From Ischnura elegans (lineage: Eukaryota > Arthropoda > Insecta > Odonata > Coenagrionidae): a stretch of 64,000 nucleotides of DNA. Positions 1-10,299 of this stretch are shown here, in pieces (position 1 is the stretch's first letter; the number at the start of each line of letters is the position of its first letter). A program made the translations under genes and the position numbers. Location of the stretch: positions 7,626,001-7,690,000 of the forward strand of contig NC_060254.1 in the NCBI RefSeq assembly GCF_921293095.1, read 5' to 3'. The notes below the pieces were generated by a model. The model made no database searches. It saw nothing but the letters and a program-made list of their open reading frames with translations, and had not been told where the DNA came from.

Positions 1-172
1 CAGGTAGGCACAAGGTGTTTTATGGCATAGTACTGCTGCAAATCTTCTTCTCCCTTGATCGTGGCCATAAACACGGAACTGAAAGTTCCTTCTCCAATCT
101 TCCGATGAATGTTAAAACTTTCTCCCAAAGCTGGTAAGCATTTTAAAAGGCGAGAGATCTGAGCCTTTTCCC
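1..172 (-). CDS. CDC7: CDC7 kinase, second coding exon (partial, runs off the left edge)
   Basis: CDC7 is the catalytic subunit of the DBF4-dependent kinase that phosphorylates the MCM helicase to fire replication origins in the nucleus. On the minus strand this exon reads through a glycine-rich loop (KIGEGTFSSVFMA) and the subdomain II lysine in YAIKHLVPT. The FSSV-type loop followed by an ALKHL-like segment is typical of CDC7 and unlike most other kinases. The exon opens after a pyrimidine-rich stretch and CAG (acceptor bases 175-173) in phase 1, which matches the donor of the exon at 3972-4293. The remainder of the kinase domain lies left of the window. Family recognition is from my knowledge of CDC7, not from a search. 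Confidence 0.87.
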
Positions 173-298
173 CTGAGAGTAAAAATAAATAAGTCAATAA
201 GTGCACTTTGACATTATCTTGGTTGATCTAAGGATGATAATGATAATAATAAATGACTCAATGAAATTGTGCAAAAAATCCACAGAGGAAAAATCATT

Positions 299-372
299 CG
301 CCTTGACCAGGATTCGAACCCGGATCCCTCGATTTCCGGCCGAGTGCTTTAGCCAGTTAAGCTACCGAGGCG
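299..372 (-). repeat. tRNA-like SINE head, left arm
   Basis: Read on the minus strand this folds as a full cloverleaf. It has a seven-pair acceptor stem with one mismatch, a GCTT/AAGC D stem, a CTCGG/TCGAG anticodon stem with loop CCGGAAA (nominal anticodon GGA), and a CCGGG/CCTGG T stem. A-box (TAGCTTAACTGG) and B-box (GGTTCGAATCC) promoters are present. Base 33 is C, not the universal U, and there is no long variable arm as a Ser tRNA would need, so I call it a SINE head and not a working tRNA gene. Confidence 0.7.
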
Positions 373-627
373 TCATTCTACCCTGTGGAAATTTGTGGAC
401 TTTACTGGGGCTGAGCACATTGCGGGTGACCCCGTAAAAGTTATCACCGTGGTTAGTCCCGGTGTACTTAAATAAGTCTAGAGCGAACACCTCTCGTGTT
501 CTAAGTTCGGGCTTTGCCTCCGGCTGTGACGCCATGCGCACGACCTGGACTGCTAGTCGCATAATATGCTCAGCAGTCCATACCACCTTGTCCGGTAAAG
601 TCCACAAATTTCCACAGGGGAGAATGA

Positions 628-702
628 CGCCTCGGTAACTTAACTGGCTTAAGCACTCGGCCGGAAATCAATGGATCCGGGTTCGAATCCCAGTCAAGGC
701 GA
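628..702 (+). repeat. tRNA-like SINE head, right arm
   Basis: This is the plus-strand counterpart of the head at 299-372, with the same A and B boxes and acceptor sequence (CGCCTCGG ... CAAGGCGA). It is slightly more diverged, including changes in the anticodon stem. It is followed directly by the arm end and the SINE tail. Confidence 0.7.
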
Positions 703-736
703 ATGATTTTTCCTCTGTGGATTTTTCGCACAATTT

Positions 737-799
737 GTGCATTGCGGGTGACTCCATAAAAGTTATCACCGTGGCTAGTCCCGGTATACTTAAATAAGA
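737..799 (+). repeat. SINE tail segment
   Basis: A segment from GTGCATTGCGGGTGAC to TTAAATAAG follows the right tRNA-like head and is repeated, with few changes, at 417-477. Its conservation and fixed position after the head mark it as the body and tail of a tRNA-derived SINE. Confidence 0.6.
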
Positions 800-1034
800 C
801 TTGATGAAATGGTCAATTTACCATTATGGTGACACACCATTCATGACTTAAGGCCTTTTACTTAAGCCAGGTTTCCCAAAAGGCAAATAAGTGACCGAGG
901 CAAACTCCCCAGAATGTAAGAGTAATTTTCACACCAGAGAAAGGGAAAATAAATAATTACATCTTAACAATATAAGATATGGCCCACGTTAAAAACTTTT
1001 CCTTGCATTTACATGAGACAAAAACTTGACAAAA

Positions 1035-1185
1035 GGATAAAAATTCCACAGAGGATAAATCATCTGCCAGTATTAATGGGATAATCTGCTGGATTGGCAG
1101 TTTTCACAACCTGACTCTTACAAGGTCTTAGGTCTATTTACAGGTGAATCCATAAAAGTACATCACTCAGCTAGTACACAGTTAT
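1035..1185 (+). repeat. Decayed copy of the same SINE family
   Basis: Recognisable pieces are TCCACAGAGGATAAATCAT near 1047 and AGGTGAATCCATAAAAGTA near 1141, followed by GCTAGTACAC. They parallel the arm and tail of the repeat at 595-799, but the tRNA-like head has been lost. Confidence 0.45.
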
Positions 1186-2860
1186 TTCCTCGAATATTGA
1201 TAATATGAGTTGTTACCTGTCTCAAACCAATCTCATGGTTTTTCTACTACTGATGAATTATTTCCAATCAATCAAATTTCCAATTCAATCGTAAAGCTCT
1301 ACCAGTAAAGCCTATGAAATAGACAACATATTGGCATTGATAACAAATTATTTTTGAAGGCTCAGGAGTAAGAAATCCTCAGTGGAACTAAAAATATACG
1401 TCAATAAATTCTACATTTTACTTTCCTTTAAAGTCAATATACCAAATTTATAAAGATTTTGGGTAATCAAACACATTATCATTAATTTCGGCCTTTAACA
1501 ACTTCACATGTTAGGTTAATTCAAGATGTTAATTGATTATTTTATGACAGTTCTGCAAGATATTAGCATATGGCACATGAATTTTTACTAATCAATCAAC
1601 TGATTTGTAACTGTTGACAAAAAACCAACTTTTATGCTCATGATTCTTGCAGCAATGCTCAATGCATTTTTTTGTGATTGCATAGCTGTACATTGTTTAA
1701 CACATTTCACTGCCTAGACAGGACACATCTTCATGTAACATTCGAATACCATCCTGTGAAAGTTAGCCAGAATTTATATTGTCCTCATGTTGTCCTCCTG
1801 GTTGCACAGCAACACACCATTGAGCACCCAGATTGGAGCTTGTTTTCTCTCAGGAGTCTGAGCCAGAAACTTTTTTAATAGCCTACCAGGTAAGATAAGA
1901 AAAAAATCTTTTCCTTCGAAGAGATTCATGCTGCATTCATCACTGTGCGATAATCCACATTCGAGAAGGCATGCTCTGCGATAGCCAACTGGAAGCAGTG
2001 CTGATACTTAAAGAGCCTCATGGTTTTCGCCCAATTGAATGGAGATCACTAGTGGCCTGCAAGTGAACGCCAAACTCTTCTGGTTCAGTCCCCCTTGCCG
2101 TAATAGTTTGTGTTCATGCCCAACGGGATTAAGGTGCCCTTTAGCGGCCATTCATCTTGCTAGCTCCGAGATCATCTTTCTGCCTCAAACAACCCTTTCA
2201 GTAAGAATGGGGATTGGAGGAAGGCCTTCAGTAAGAATGGGGAAGCAGGTGAAGGCCTCCAAAGGAGCTTTCCCTGTTTCTTCATCCATTTTAGGGACCA
2301 ACATGATCTCAGGTTGTCATGGGACTGGAACGTTGACAGTTTGGGTTTGGCATTTGTTTGCATCCCCCTAGAGATCAATACCAAACACTTCTTATTGTAG
2401 CCACATGATCTTGTACTCCCCTTCACATTACCCATAATTTTGTTCTCATATTCCAGCAGGTCACTAATTCTCAGCTCATTATAATATCTCCATGTCATGT
2501 CCATTTCTAAAACTCTCCCAATTCTTTCCGTCATTCCCACAGTATAAGGTAGCACTGCTATGCTCCTTGACCCTTGCATATACTTAGTTATCTTCTTCAT
2601 TAGACTGTGTTCTTAATGGTCCACAATGAGGCCGTAGAATAGAAATTCTTCACAACTGCCAATGCAACATACTCTTCTACCTTCTGTCTTTATTTGCGTT
2701 CCAATGGCTCCAGATAAAGGAAAGTTTTCCCAACATACCATGTTGGCCACTATATAAGTATAAGAGGAATCTGATGGCAGTGATGTCAACTTCTCAGCAA
2801 TACCAGTACTTAGAAGCATGAATTCTTAGGACACACTTTTAAAATAAAATCAAAAAATTT

Positions 2861-3053
2861 GCCGGCCTCGGTGGCGGCGGGGTAACGTTCTCGCCGATCA
2901 AACAAGAGGTCGCGGGTTCGAGTCCCGCCTGGGTAGGTTTCCCAGATCTAGGGCATGGTCATTTGTGTACGTTTAATTGTTACATTTGTTGAACACACCA
3001 GTGTAAAATGGCTAATACGAGCTGTATCCGGTGGTTTGAAAATAAAATAAAAA
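2861..3053 (+). repeat. tRNA-derived SINE, second family
   Basis: The head begins GCCGGCCTCGGTGGCGGCGG, with an A-box-like TGGCGGCGGGGTAACG and a B box GGTTCGAGTCC. A unique body and an A-rich tail (AAAATAAAATAAAAA) follow. The copy at 14241-14390 shares head, B box and body, which confirms a dispersed family. Confidence 0.8.
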
Positions 3054-3971
3054 TTCCTCTGGTAGTCATCCATGGTATAACTTCCAGATTTTCAGCAAGC
3101 CATCGATTGGAATGTGATATAAAAAGAATCTAAATCAAAATTAACCACATAATTGACAGCCTCTAATGTGATTTCAAGAAACTAATCCATAATGTAAATG
3201 GCAATACTTCGTTCTGCATAAAAATCGTATTTTTAAATGAAGTCAAAGAAGAGACACGTCATCGTCAAACCTTGATTTTGAAGGCGAGACTTCGAGGCCC
3301 GGGTCACTTAAATAAAGCTTTTTATTGGGATCAAAAAAGCATTGTCATTTACATTAAAATCAACCTTTACATCTGGTAGCGGACTGTCCAAGGTAAGCTG
3401 ACAGTTCATCTATTCGTATGCTTCAGATGTTTTCTTCCTCTTTTGCTTCAATGGAAGATATTTACTACCCATACATAGAAATAAAGTAGAGCATACATTA
3501 GTCCTTGATAGCGCACGTCCATCAGCAATATTTGCTTCCTAATTTTTATAAAAAATTCAGATAGCTATTCTGATAACTGAAAATTAAATGTGGCATTTTT
3601 TTCATGGGGAATACACCATTTCAACCCTCCATCAGCGATATTTTTATGCACAAACTCAATAAGCTTAATGTTATTAACAGGAGCTTGACAATTGTAAGAC
3701 TTGGAGGCTTATTAAGGAATAAATAACCCTTCCAAAAAAATCGAAACCGCTAACAACATTACGTCTCCTCCTCAGTCAGAAAACTTGTGTCAGAAAGTAA
3801 TGAGTAGCTAATTGGCTCAAGTTAATATTCTCCAATAAATTTCGACGAAAAAACTTGGGAGGACACTGAGTAAAATCGCGGGCATTACAAGTAGCCGACA
3901 CAATAGCATGCTACCGAACAACAAGCAGATGATGAACAAATCTATTTAAAATAACGACATCTAAGACCTAC

Positions 3972-4293
3972 TCTTTTGCTTCGAAGCCTCGAGTTCGGCT
4001 TTCGTGGTTCCTTTCACTGCAGAAACAGGTAACTTTTCGGCATTTCCACCACTAAGAGGAGCTTCGATCTCGTCACGAAGTGCAGAATCTTTTTCGGGCA
4101 GTTCCACCGTAATGTTGAGCGATGCATCCTGAGCTGTACTTTTACACACTGAAGTCTCCAAAGGTGAATTGAAGACCGAGTCATTTAATTCCTGCCTGAC
4201 ATCCGACTTCGCTGAGTGGTATTCTGCAAGGCTCTCATCCTTTTTATCGAAAATTTGGAAGTTTTCAAGGGGAAGTGGATTTAGAGTCTCCAT
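3972..4293 (-). CDS. CDC7: CDC7 first coding exon (N-terminal extension)
   Basis: A minus-strand exon codes for about 107 residues beginning METLNPLPLENF. It is polar and acidic, rich in Ser, Glu and Lys, with no recognisable fold, as expected for the poorly conserved region before a CDC7 kinase domain. The start is the ATG at 4293; an in-frame TGA lies a few codons further upstream, so no longer start is available in this exon. Reading on past 3972 meets a TAG at 3963-3961, so splicing is required. A GTAGGT donor directly after base 3972 leaves phase 1, exactly what the exon at 172 needs. Assignment to CDC7 rests on this phase match and on strand and order; the peptide alone is not diagnostic. 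Confidence 0.72.
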
Positions 4294-4499
4294 CCCCTTC
4301 ACTCGAACGAAACATCAGTACTCTCCTGGAAATGAGGAAAGCAACCAAACACATACTTCAGGTAACCAAGAATCGAGCATTGCAAATAAATAATTTAATG
4401 ACTTTAATAAGATAAAGTCGCATGGTCATGAATGAAATAATTTTAAGCACTCTTTTAGAAACATGATACACCCACATAAACAATACTAACTGAAAATTT

Positions 4500-4635
4500 C
4501 GGAGAATCTACACAAAAACCGCGCGTCGGCTCACGGCCGTTGGCGGGTTTGGCGTGGATGGCGGCCGGAAGTAGGTGCAAAACTTTAAAATATGATACGA
4601 AATTATGATTGGCTGTCAACGTTTGGCGCCAATAT
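4500..4635 (-). promoter_or_regulatory. Putative CDC7 promoter with E2F-like site and CCAAT box
   Basis: A locally CpG-rich patch (4520-4575) lies about 230-330 bases upstream of the CDC7 ATG. It is followed by TTTGGCGCCAAT at 4622-4633, which contains the E2F consensus TTTGGCGC in near-palindromic form. A CCAAT box lies on the minus strand at 4612-4608. E2F plus CCAAT is a standard combination in S-phase gene promoters. The function is inferred from motif and position only. Confidence 0.5.
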
Positions 4636-4849
4636 TTGAGTGATGTGGATCTTAAAATTCTAAATTCAATCTAATTGATAAAAATTGCTTACACGCAGCG
4701 AAACCCTGTTGAAATTGGGAATTAGACAAATATAATCTCATGTAACAAAAGATTAGTAATAACTCAGTAATCTGTAAGTAATTTACCTTTAATTTTATTC
4801 AGCCAATTAATTTAAACGTTTATCATTGCAAGGAATAGCATTGAAAAGT

Positions 4850-4869
4850 TCATCATCATCATCATCACT
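4850..4869 (-). repeat. (TGA)n 3' tail of the RTE element
   Basis: Five to six TCA/TGA repeats lie directly after the last codons of the element. This microsatellite terminus is characteristic of RTE-type retrotransposons and marks the insertion boundary. Confidence 0.7.
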
Positions 4870-4880
4870 GGTCAACAATC

Positions 4881-6373
4881 CTAGGATTGGTTTGACGCAG
4901 CTCTCCACTCAATTCTCCTATCAGCTAATCTTTTCACACCTACGTATTTCTTCTCTTTCACATCTCTCTTTATTTGTTCCATATATTTTGTTCGAGGTCT
5001 TCAATTTCCATTCTTGCCTTCTACTTGTCCTTCGACGATTGTCTTCATCAGGCCATCATGTCTCAAGATGTGGCCTATAAGGTTGTTCCGTCTTCTTATT
5101 AAGGTTTTCATGAGGCTTCTCTTCTCTCCTACCCTTCTTAGGACTTCCTCGTTACTAACTCGGTCGATCCATTTGATTTTCATCATTCTTCTGTAGCACC
5201 ACATTTCGAAGGCCTCTATCCTTGCTATCTCCACTGCGGTCATTGTCCATGCCTCACTTCCGTATAGGAGCATAATCCAAATGTAGGTTCTTATAAATTG
5301 TTTCTTTACGCCATATTTAAGTTTCCCGCTGTAAGCAGGTCTCTCTTGGTGGAATGCTCTCTTCGCCTGGGCTATTCTGCTGATAATTTCTTTCTTACTT
5401 CTCCCATCACTAGTTATCTTGCTTCCCAAATAACAGAATTCATCCACCTCTATCAGCTTTTGCTTCCCTATTTTAATGTTAGTCTTGGCCTCTTCTCTTC
5501 TGCTGCCTACTAAGACCTTGGTTTTCTTCGTGCTTATTTTCAGTTGATATTCACCCATTACCCTACCCATATTAACCAGAATATTTTTCAAATCCGTCGC
5601 TGTTTCTGCTATAACGGCTATGTCATCGGCAAATCTTAGCATGCTATTTTTTTCTCCATGGATATATTCACTCCCAATGCCTTTTCTTTGATTTCATTAA
5701 TGGCTTTCTCAATGTAAACGTTGAAAATTACGGGTGACAAGGTACAGCCTTGTCGCACTCCTTTCCTAATTCTTGCTTCTTCACAGCTGGGCCCTGATTT
5801 TATCACGGCTACTTGGTTTTTGTATAAACTGTGGATGATTCTTCTGTCATTATAAAGAACCCCAATTTCCTTTAGGATTCCAAGCATTGTGCTCCAATCC
5901 ACGTTGTCAAATGTTTTCTCTAAGTCCACAAACCTAACGAATGTTGGCTTGTTCTTTTCCATTCTCTTTTCTATGAGCAGTCTTAGGGCCAATATTGCTT
6001 CCCTTGTGCCTTTGTTTTTTCTGAATCCAAATTGGTCCTCATCCAAGTACTCTTCTGCTTTTCATTCTATTCTTCTATAGATGATCCTTGTCAGTATCTT
6101 CAACGCATGTGTAGTAAGGCTTATGGTCCTAAAATCTTCGCACTTCTCCGCTCTTTTCTTCTTAGGAATAGGGATTATAATGTTCCTCTCGAAGTTCTTT
6201 GGTATCTCACCTGTCGAATACATTTCACTAATGATTTTGTACAACTGGTTCAACGTCTTCTCTCCTGAATTTTTAATTAGTTCTGCAGGAATGTCATCAA
6301 TGCCAGACGCTTTATTTATTCTGAGGTCTCTTACAGCTGCATCAAATTCCGATCTTAAAATTGGGGCTCCCAT
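4881..6373 (-). pseudogene. RTE reverse transcriptase domain, frameshifted
   Basis: Three minus-strand reading frames (6373-6062, 6046-5636 and 5642-5001) together cover a reverse transcriptase, and a fourth piece after a shift near 5000 ends at a TAG at 4883-4881. Visible motifs are the fingers region ASGIDDIPAELIK, FVDLEKTFDNVDW, GVRQGCTLSPVIFNVY and the active-site FADD at about 5625. The downstream cysteine-containing region WCYRRMMKIKW is typical of the RTE clade. Frameshifts make it inactive. Confidence 0.82.
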
Positions 6374-6989
6374 GTCATCGGCATCTACTTCCCTCTCGTT
6401 TGCGATAGCATCCGTTCTGAGGGGACTTCCTTTCTACAAATCTTCCAGATATTCCTTCCATCTCTTCCCTTTTTCTTCGTTTTCAATCAATAGTTCTCCG
6501 TTTTTGTCCCTAAGGGTATTACATCTTTCCTTAAAGTGGTTCCTCACTATCCTATAAGCGGCCTCTACTTTTCCATGTTTAAGATTGTTTTGCACGTCTT
6601 CGCAAATGCTTTTCATCCACGTTTCTCTAGCCTTCCGCGCTTTATGACATATTTCATTCCTTATCCTCTTGTAACGATTCTGTCCTTCCTCTGTTTTCGC
6701 AGCCTTGTATTTTCTTCTTCCTTCAATGAGATCTAATACTTCCTGCTTGATCCATGTTTTTTTCATAACGACTCTTCTTTTACCAAGAACTTCCTCAGCT
6801 GCCGCCTGCAGACCACTTCTAATGGTTTTCCAACTCCCTTCCATTGGTTTGTTGGTCGTATCCTCCCCTATTTTATTTTCTACAGCCTCTTTAAAAGCCA
6901 GTTGATGCTGAACCTCCCTCAATTTTTCAACCTGCCATATGTTTTTCACGGCTTTCTTCAACTTTTTAAATTTAAGGTGGCATTTCATC

Positions 6990-7705
6990 ATAACTAAATT
7001 ATGGTCACTATCGATATCTGCCCCTGGATAACTTTTGCAGTCCTTCACCTGGTTCCTGAATCTTTGTTTCAATAGAATGTAGTCGATTTGGAATCTTCTA
7101 CGGTCTCCTGGCATCTTCCACGTGTATCTTCTTCGCAGGGGATTTTTGAATAAAGTGTTGGCAACCACTAGCCTGTGCTCCGTGCAGAATTCAAGTAGCC
7201 TTTCTCCTCTTTCATTTCGGTTACCCAACCCATATTTCCCAGTTATTATTCCGTCTTGACCTTCGCCGACCGTTCCAGTCACCTAAAATAATAAGATTTT
7301 CTTCCCCTCTTACCTGCTTGATAACTTCCGCTATATCTTGGTAGACATCTTCTACTTCTTCATCTTCGTAATCTGACGTAGGCATGTAAACCTGTACCAC
7401 TACAATAGCTACGGGTTTAGTATCTATCTTCACCATTACTATCCTTTCATTAAACTGCAGGTAGCTTTTAACACGCATCCCGGCGCTCTTTCTAAGCATT
7501 ATGCCTACTCCAGCATAACCATTTAGCAATCCTGTGTGTATCATTCTGTAGCTTCCACTCCAAAAGTCTCCTTCCTGGGGACACTTCATTTTGCTGATGC
7601 CTAATACGTCGAGGTTCATTCTTCGCATCTCCACCTTCAAGTTCTCTAGGCAGGTACGAAGTGATCTGACGTTCCATGTTCCTATTAGTAACATTATATC
7701 ACCTT
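6990..7705 (-). pseudogene. RTE endonuclease domain, frameshifted
   Basis: This is the apurinic/apyrimidinic endonuclease part of the retrotransposon, which would nick target DNA for target-primed reverse transcription. Motifs in order on the minus strand are GTWNVRSL, LDVLGISKMK, VQVYMPTSD, LILGDWN, a TWKMPGDRRRFQIDYIL segment and the terminal SDHN. The frame switches between the pieces at 8012-7221 and 7282-6434, just after the DWN motif, so no intact domain is encoded. Confidence 0.8.
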
Positions 7706-8189
7706 TGACCGATGTACCCTCTCGAGTAGTCCCCGCCTGGAGATCCGAATGGGGGACTAGTTTACCTCCGGAATATTTTACCCGAGAGAATTCCATCATG
7801 CCAGTATATAAATTGAGTGGAGTAACTGCGACTCCTTGGAATGATAATGTGGTGGTTTTCCCTTGCCTTCCACATCGCAGTACTACTGCCGTTAAAGTAA
7901 ATGTTACCGACCAGTATGGTCTCCACCTTCGCACATGTGAAGAAGAGCTGCTGCCCTCTCCCGCCCTATCTTCACAGGCTTTGGTATCATTTAAATGGTC
8001 TACCTTACCCAAGGGTAGCCCAATACCCCCTCAGAACACCGCCGCTTTTTTTCCACGACTGCTTATTCGACAAGAGAACTTGCTTATCTCGCAGCTAACC
8101 TCTATATCTAAAGGTCGACCCACCATCCGAAACCCGGTGGACGCACTCGGTGGCTTTAAGATCAGCTGTGAGATTGAAAAGTTATGAAT

Positions 8190-9855
8190 TTGATAGACCA
8201 CATCATTATGTATATAAATTTTGGTTTAAACCCTTAGTACTCTTTATTTCTCTGTGAAACTCTGATCAATTTGTCCGTCAGCAGCACGAGTGCCTGCTTT
8301 TGTAAACCCATTTAAAATACGCGGTGGGTCTTGAGAATCCTTATTTGTAATATTTGCTGTTACACCTACGTCATTAGGTGCATGGAAATACATATGTTCC
8401 ATTATTGGTTGTCATCGACTTTAAAATATACATATGGATGGCTAAGTTTTAACAACAAATATCTCAAAAATAGGGACTTCTCAGGAGAGCAAAAAGAAAA
8501 TTTATTTTTTTTATTGTATATACTTTTAATTGAAATTGAAAACAAAAAATACATAATACTGAAAAAGAAACATTCATTTGCAAACAAAGTGTTGGTTTTT
8601 GCTTGAATTTAATTTTTTATCAACAGTATTAACTCAGACCGGTAAAACTTTTAAGATGTGTGTTGTTGACATGGATATGTACTTAAAAAATTCTATGAGA
8701 TGTGCAGTATGGGATATTTGGCATATTAATACCCCCGACTTTAGCTCATCGTGTAGTTTGGGAATCCTGCAAAGGTGTAGTGTGCTGATAAGGAATCCAT
8801 CTTGAGGAATTTTTTATGGAAGAGAAACAGTTTTATGCACAGAAACAATTAGAATCTCACACTAATGGAGAGCTCGCCCCAAGAGGAGTCCTGTGGGAAG
8901 AGTGCCACATAAAAAGGCCTGCTTTGGGATTGAATTGAGCCTCTTCTATGCAGTCTCCTTGGGTCTGACAGAAGAAGACCCTACTAATAAATCCCTTTTA
9001 TTAATGTATCCCTTAACAGTAAATCATGAAAAAATTGGATGCAAAACTCTCTCCGTATGTACTTCTTTGAATATCTTCTCCCCCCCCTTGAGGCTTCAGT
9101 TTTGGGAAAAAATTTAAAAAATGCGTTTGGATATAGTCCGCCCCTTTTCTTTTACAATGGGCTTTTTTGTAAAATATACATACTCAAATAAATACGGTCA
9201 CTGCTATTTATGATAACTCGAGGATTTTATAATCAAGTTCTGACTAATTACCAGATAACACAGCCAGTAAACTTAGAGACAGTTTTGTTCACAACTGCTG
9301 AACAAAAATTATCTAATTCTTGGGCCTTGGCATCAGGCCCATGCTGGGACATATCCCATTGCACCCTCCACCCGGGAAATTTTTGGCTCCCTCCTGTTCC
9401 GAAACTGACAAATTTTACAGTCAGAATATCAACATGGAGCTGTTAACTTGATTTCCATGATGTATCATTAAACAGCATAATTAACACCGTCTTGAGTAGA
9501 CAATTAAAATAAGTATGTGATTCATTCTGGATCATTCCGGTGGTCCTGCATAGTGCTGATGCCCTCCAGCAAAGGCCGTCCACCACCCTAAGAAGGGTTC
9601 CAGCACGGGCCTGCTTGGCATGGAAGTCACCCCAGTTACCAACAGGCAGGAATTGATCGCATTAATTATCACTCCTCATGAAAGTTGACATATACCCACA
9701 TTTTCCAACTCTCCATAATTACTTCTATGCTCTCTTTTCTAACTCTCCATAATTCCTTCTATGCTGGTTAAATGAATACAGGGTGGAGAGAATGTGTCAC
9801 AAAAATTTTATCCCTGGAGAGCTGATGCCGGTAGGAACCAAATTACGAATGATGT
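8190..9855. other. Intergenic stretch, no gene seen
   Basis: This AT-rich spacer lies between the RTE element and the inverted-repeat element at 9860. Only short open frames occur, none with recognisable composition or domains. Confidence 0.5.
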
Positions 9856-9859
9856 TAAG

Positions 9860-10295
9860 GTCGGAAACGCACCACTTTTAAACTACAGAAACTTTGAGCC
9901 AAATGCTCCGATTGGCCACGAGTTTGCCCAGTGCCGGACAACTCATGACCTTGAATTCTTTGCCTGTTGAAGATCATGATGTATCCAAGGCAGCTCACCA
10001 GTTCAGTGGTAGTGAGCCAGCCTTCCAATTTGGGGTCCTGACATCGAATCTACCAAGGTCTCTATACTTGTATTTCATATTCATAGCTAGAAAATTTTAT
10101 TACTTTAAACATGTGGCCTCGCAAACCCATTTCACTTCTCATTGGTTGACCAGCAGTGCTGTGGCTCAAGCCCACACAGACAAACCGGCAATCTGTGGCA
10201 GGGAAAGCATTCGAATCAAGGGCATCACTAGTGGCCAATCGCAGCACTTGGAACTAAGTTTCTCTAGTTTTACAATGGTGTTTTTTCGACTTGGA
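9860..10295. mobile_element. Putative MITE with imperfect 55-base terminal inverted repeats
   Basis: The left end (CACCACTTTTAAACTACAG ... CGATTGGCCACGAG, to about 9923) is the imperfect reverse complement of the right end (CTAGTGGCCAATCG ... TTTTACAATGGTG, about 10228-10281). No transposase is visible between them and I found no clear target duplication, so the superfamily is open. Confidence 0.55.
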
Positions 10296-10299
10296 TATC

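Larger units (their letters stand above)
264..736. repeat. Foldback repeat with tRNA-like sequence in both arms
   Basis: The left arm (264-407) is an imperfect reverse complement of the right arm (595-736), with about 190 bases between them. Each arm carries a complete tRNA-like block. Both arms begin near GCACAATT and continue with a shared CCACAGAGGAA segment. A roughly 60-base tail motif (TTGCGGGTGAC... to AAATAAG) occurs in the same plus orientation both in the loop (417-477) and just right of the right arm (739-797). The structure therefore looks like one SINE plus an inverted partial copy joined head to head. Confidence 0.75.
173..3971 (-). other. CDC7 intron 1
   Basis: This 3.8-kb intron is inferred between the two phase-compatible CDC7 exons. 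It holds the tRNA-headed foldback repeat (264-799), a decayed copy of the same tail (1035-1185) and a second type of tRNA-derived SINE (2861-3053). The remainder is AT-rich sequence in which I see no gene. Confidence 0.7.
4850..8160 (-). mobile_element. RTE-like non-LTR retrotransposon, decayed
   Basis: On the minus strand the element runs from an apurinic endonuclease region through a reverse transcriptase to a short 3' end. It ends in a (TGA)n microsatellite tail, a hallmark of RTE/BovB-type elements. The endonuclease shows GTWNVRSL, ILGDWN and SDHN. The reverse transcriptase shows GIDDIPAELIK, GVRQGCTLSPVIFNVY and the catalytic FADD. The C-terminal IEAFEMWCYRRMMKI segment is also RTE-like. 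The frame is broken into at least five overlapping pieces, so this copy is dead. The 5' boundary is uncertain (between about 8012 and 8190). It lies in the same orientation as CDC7 and about 0.55 kb upstream of its ATG. Confidence 0.85.

Noticed and set aside
299..702. Two functional tRNA genes
   Set aside because: Cloverleaf and boxes are present, but C33, lack of a Ser-type variable arm and position in SINE/foldback arms argue for SINE heads.
2172..2600. Retroelement coding remnant on the minus strand (LPYTVGMTERIGRVLE resembles part of a Penelope-like element)
   Set aside because: Only one short stretch is suggestive; no reverse transcriptase or GIY-YIG motif is visible nearby, so I do not list it.
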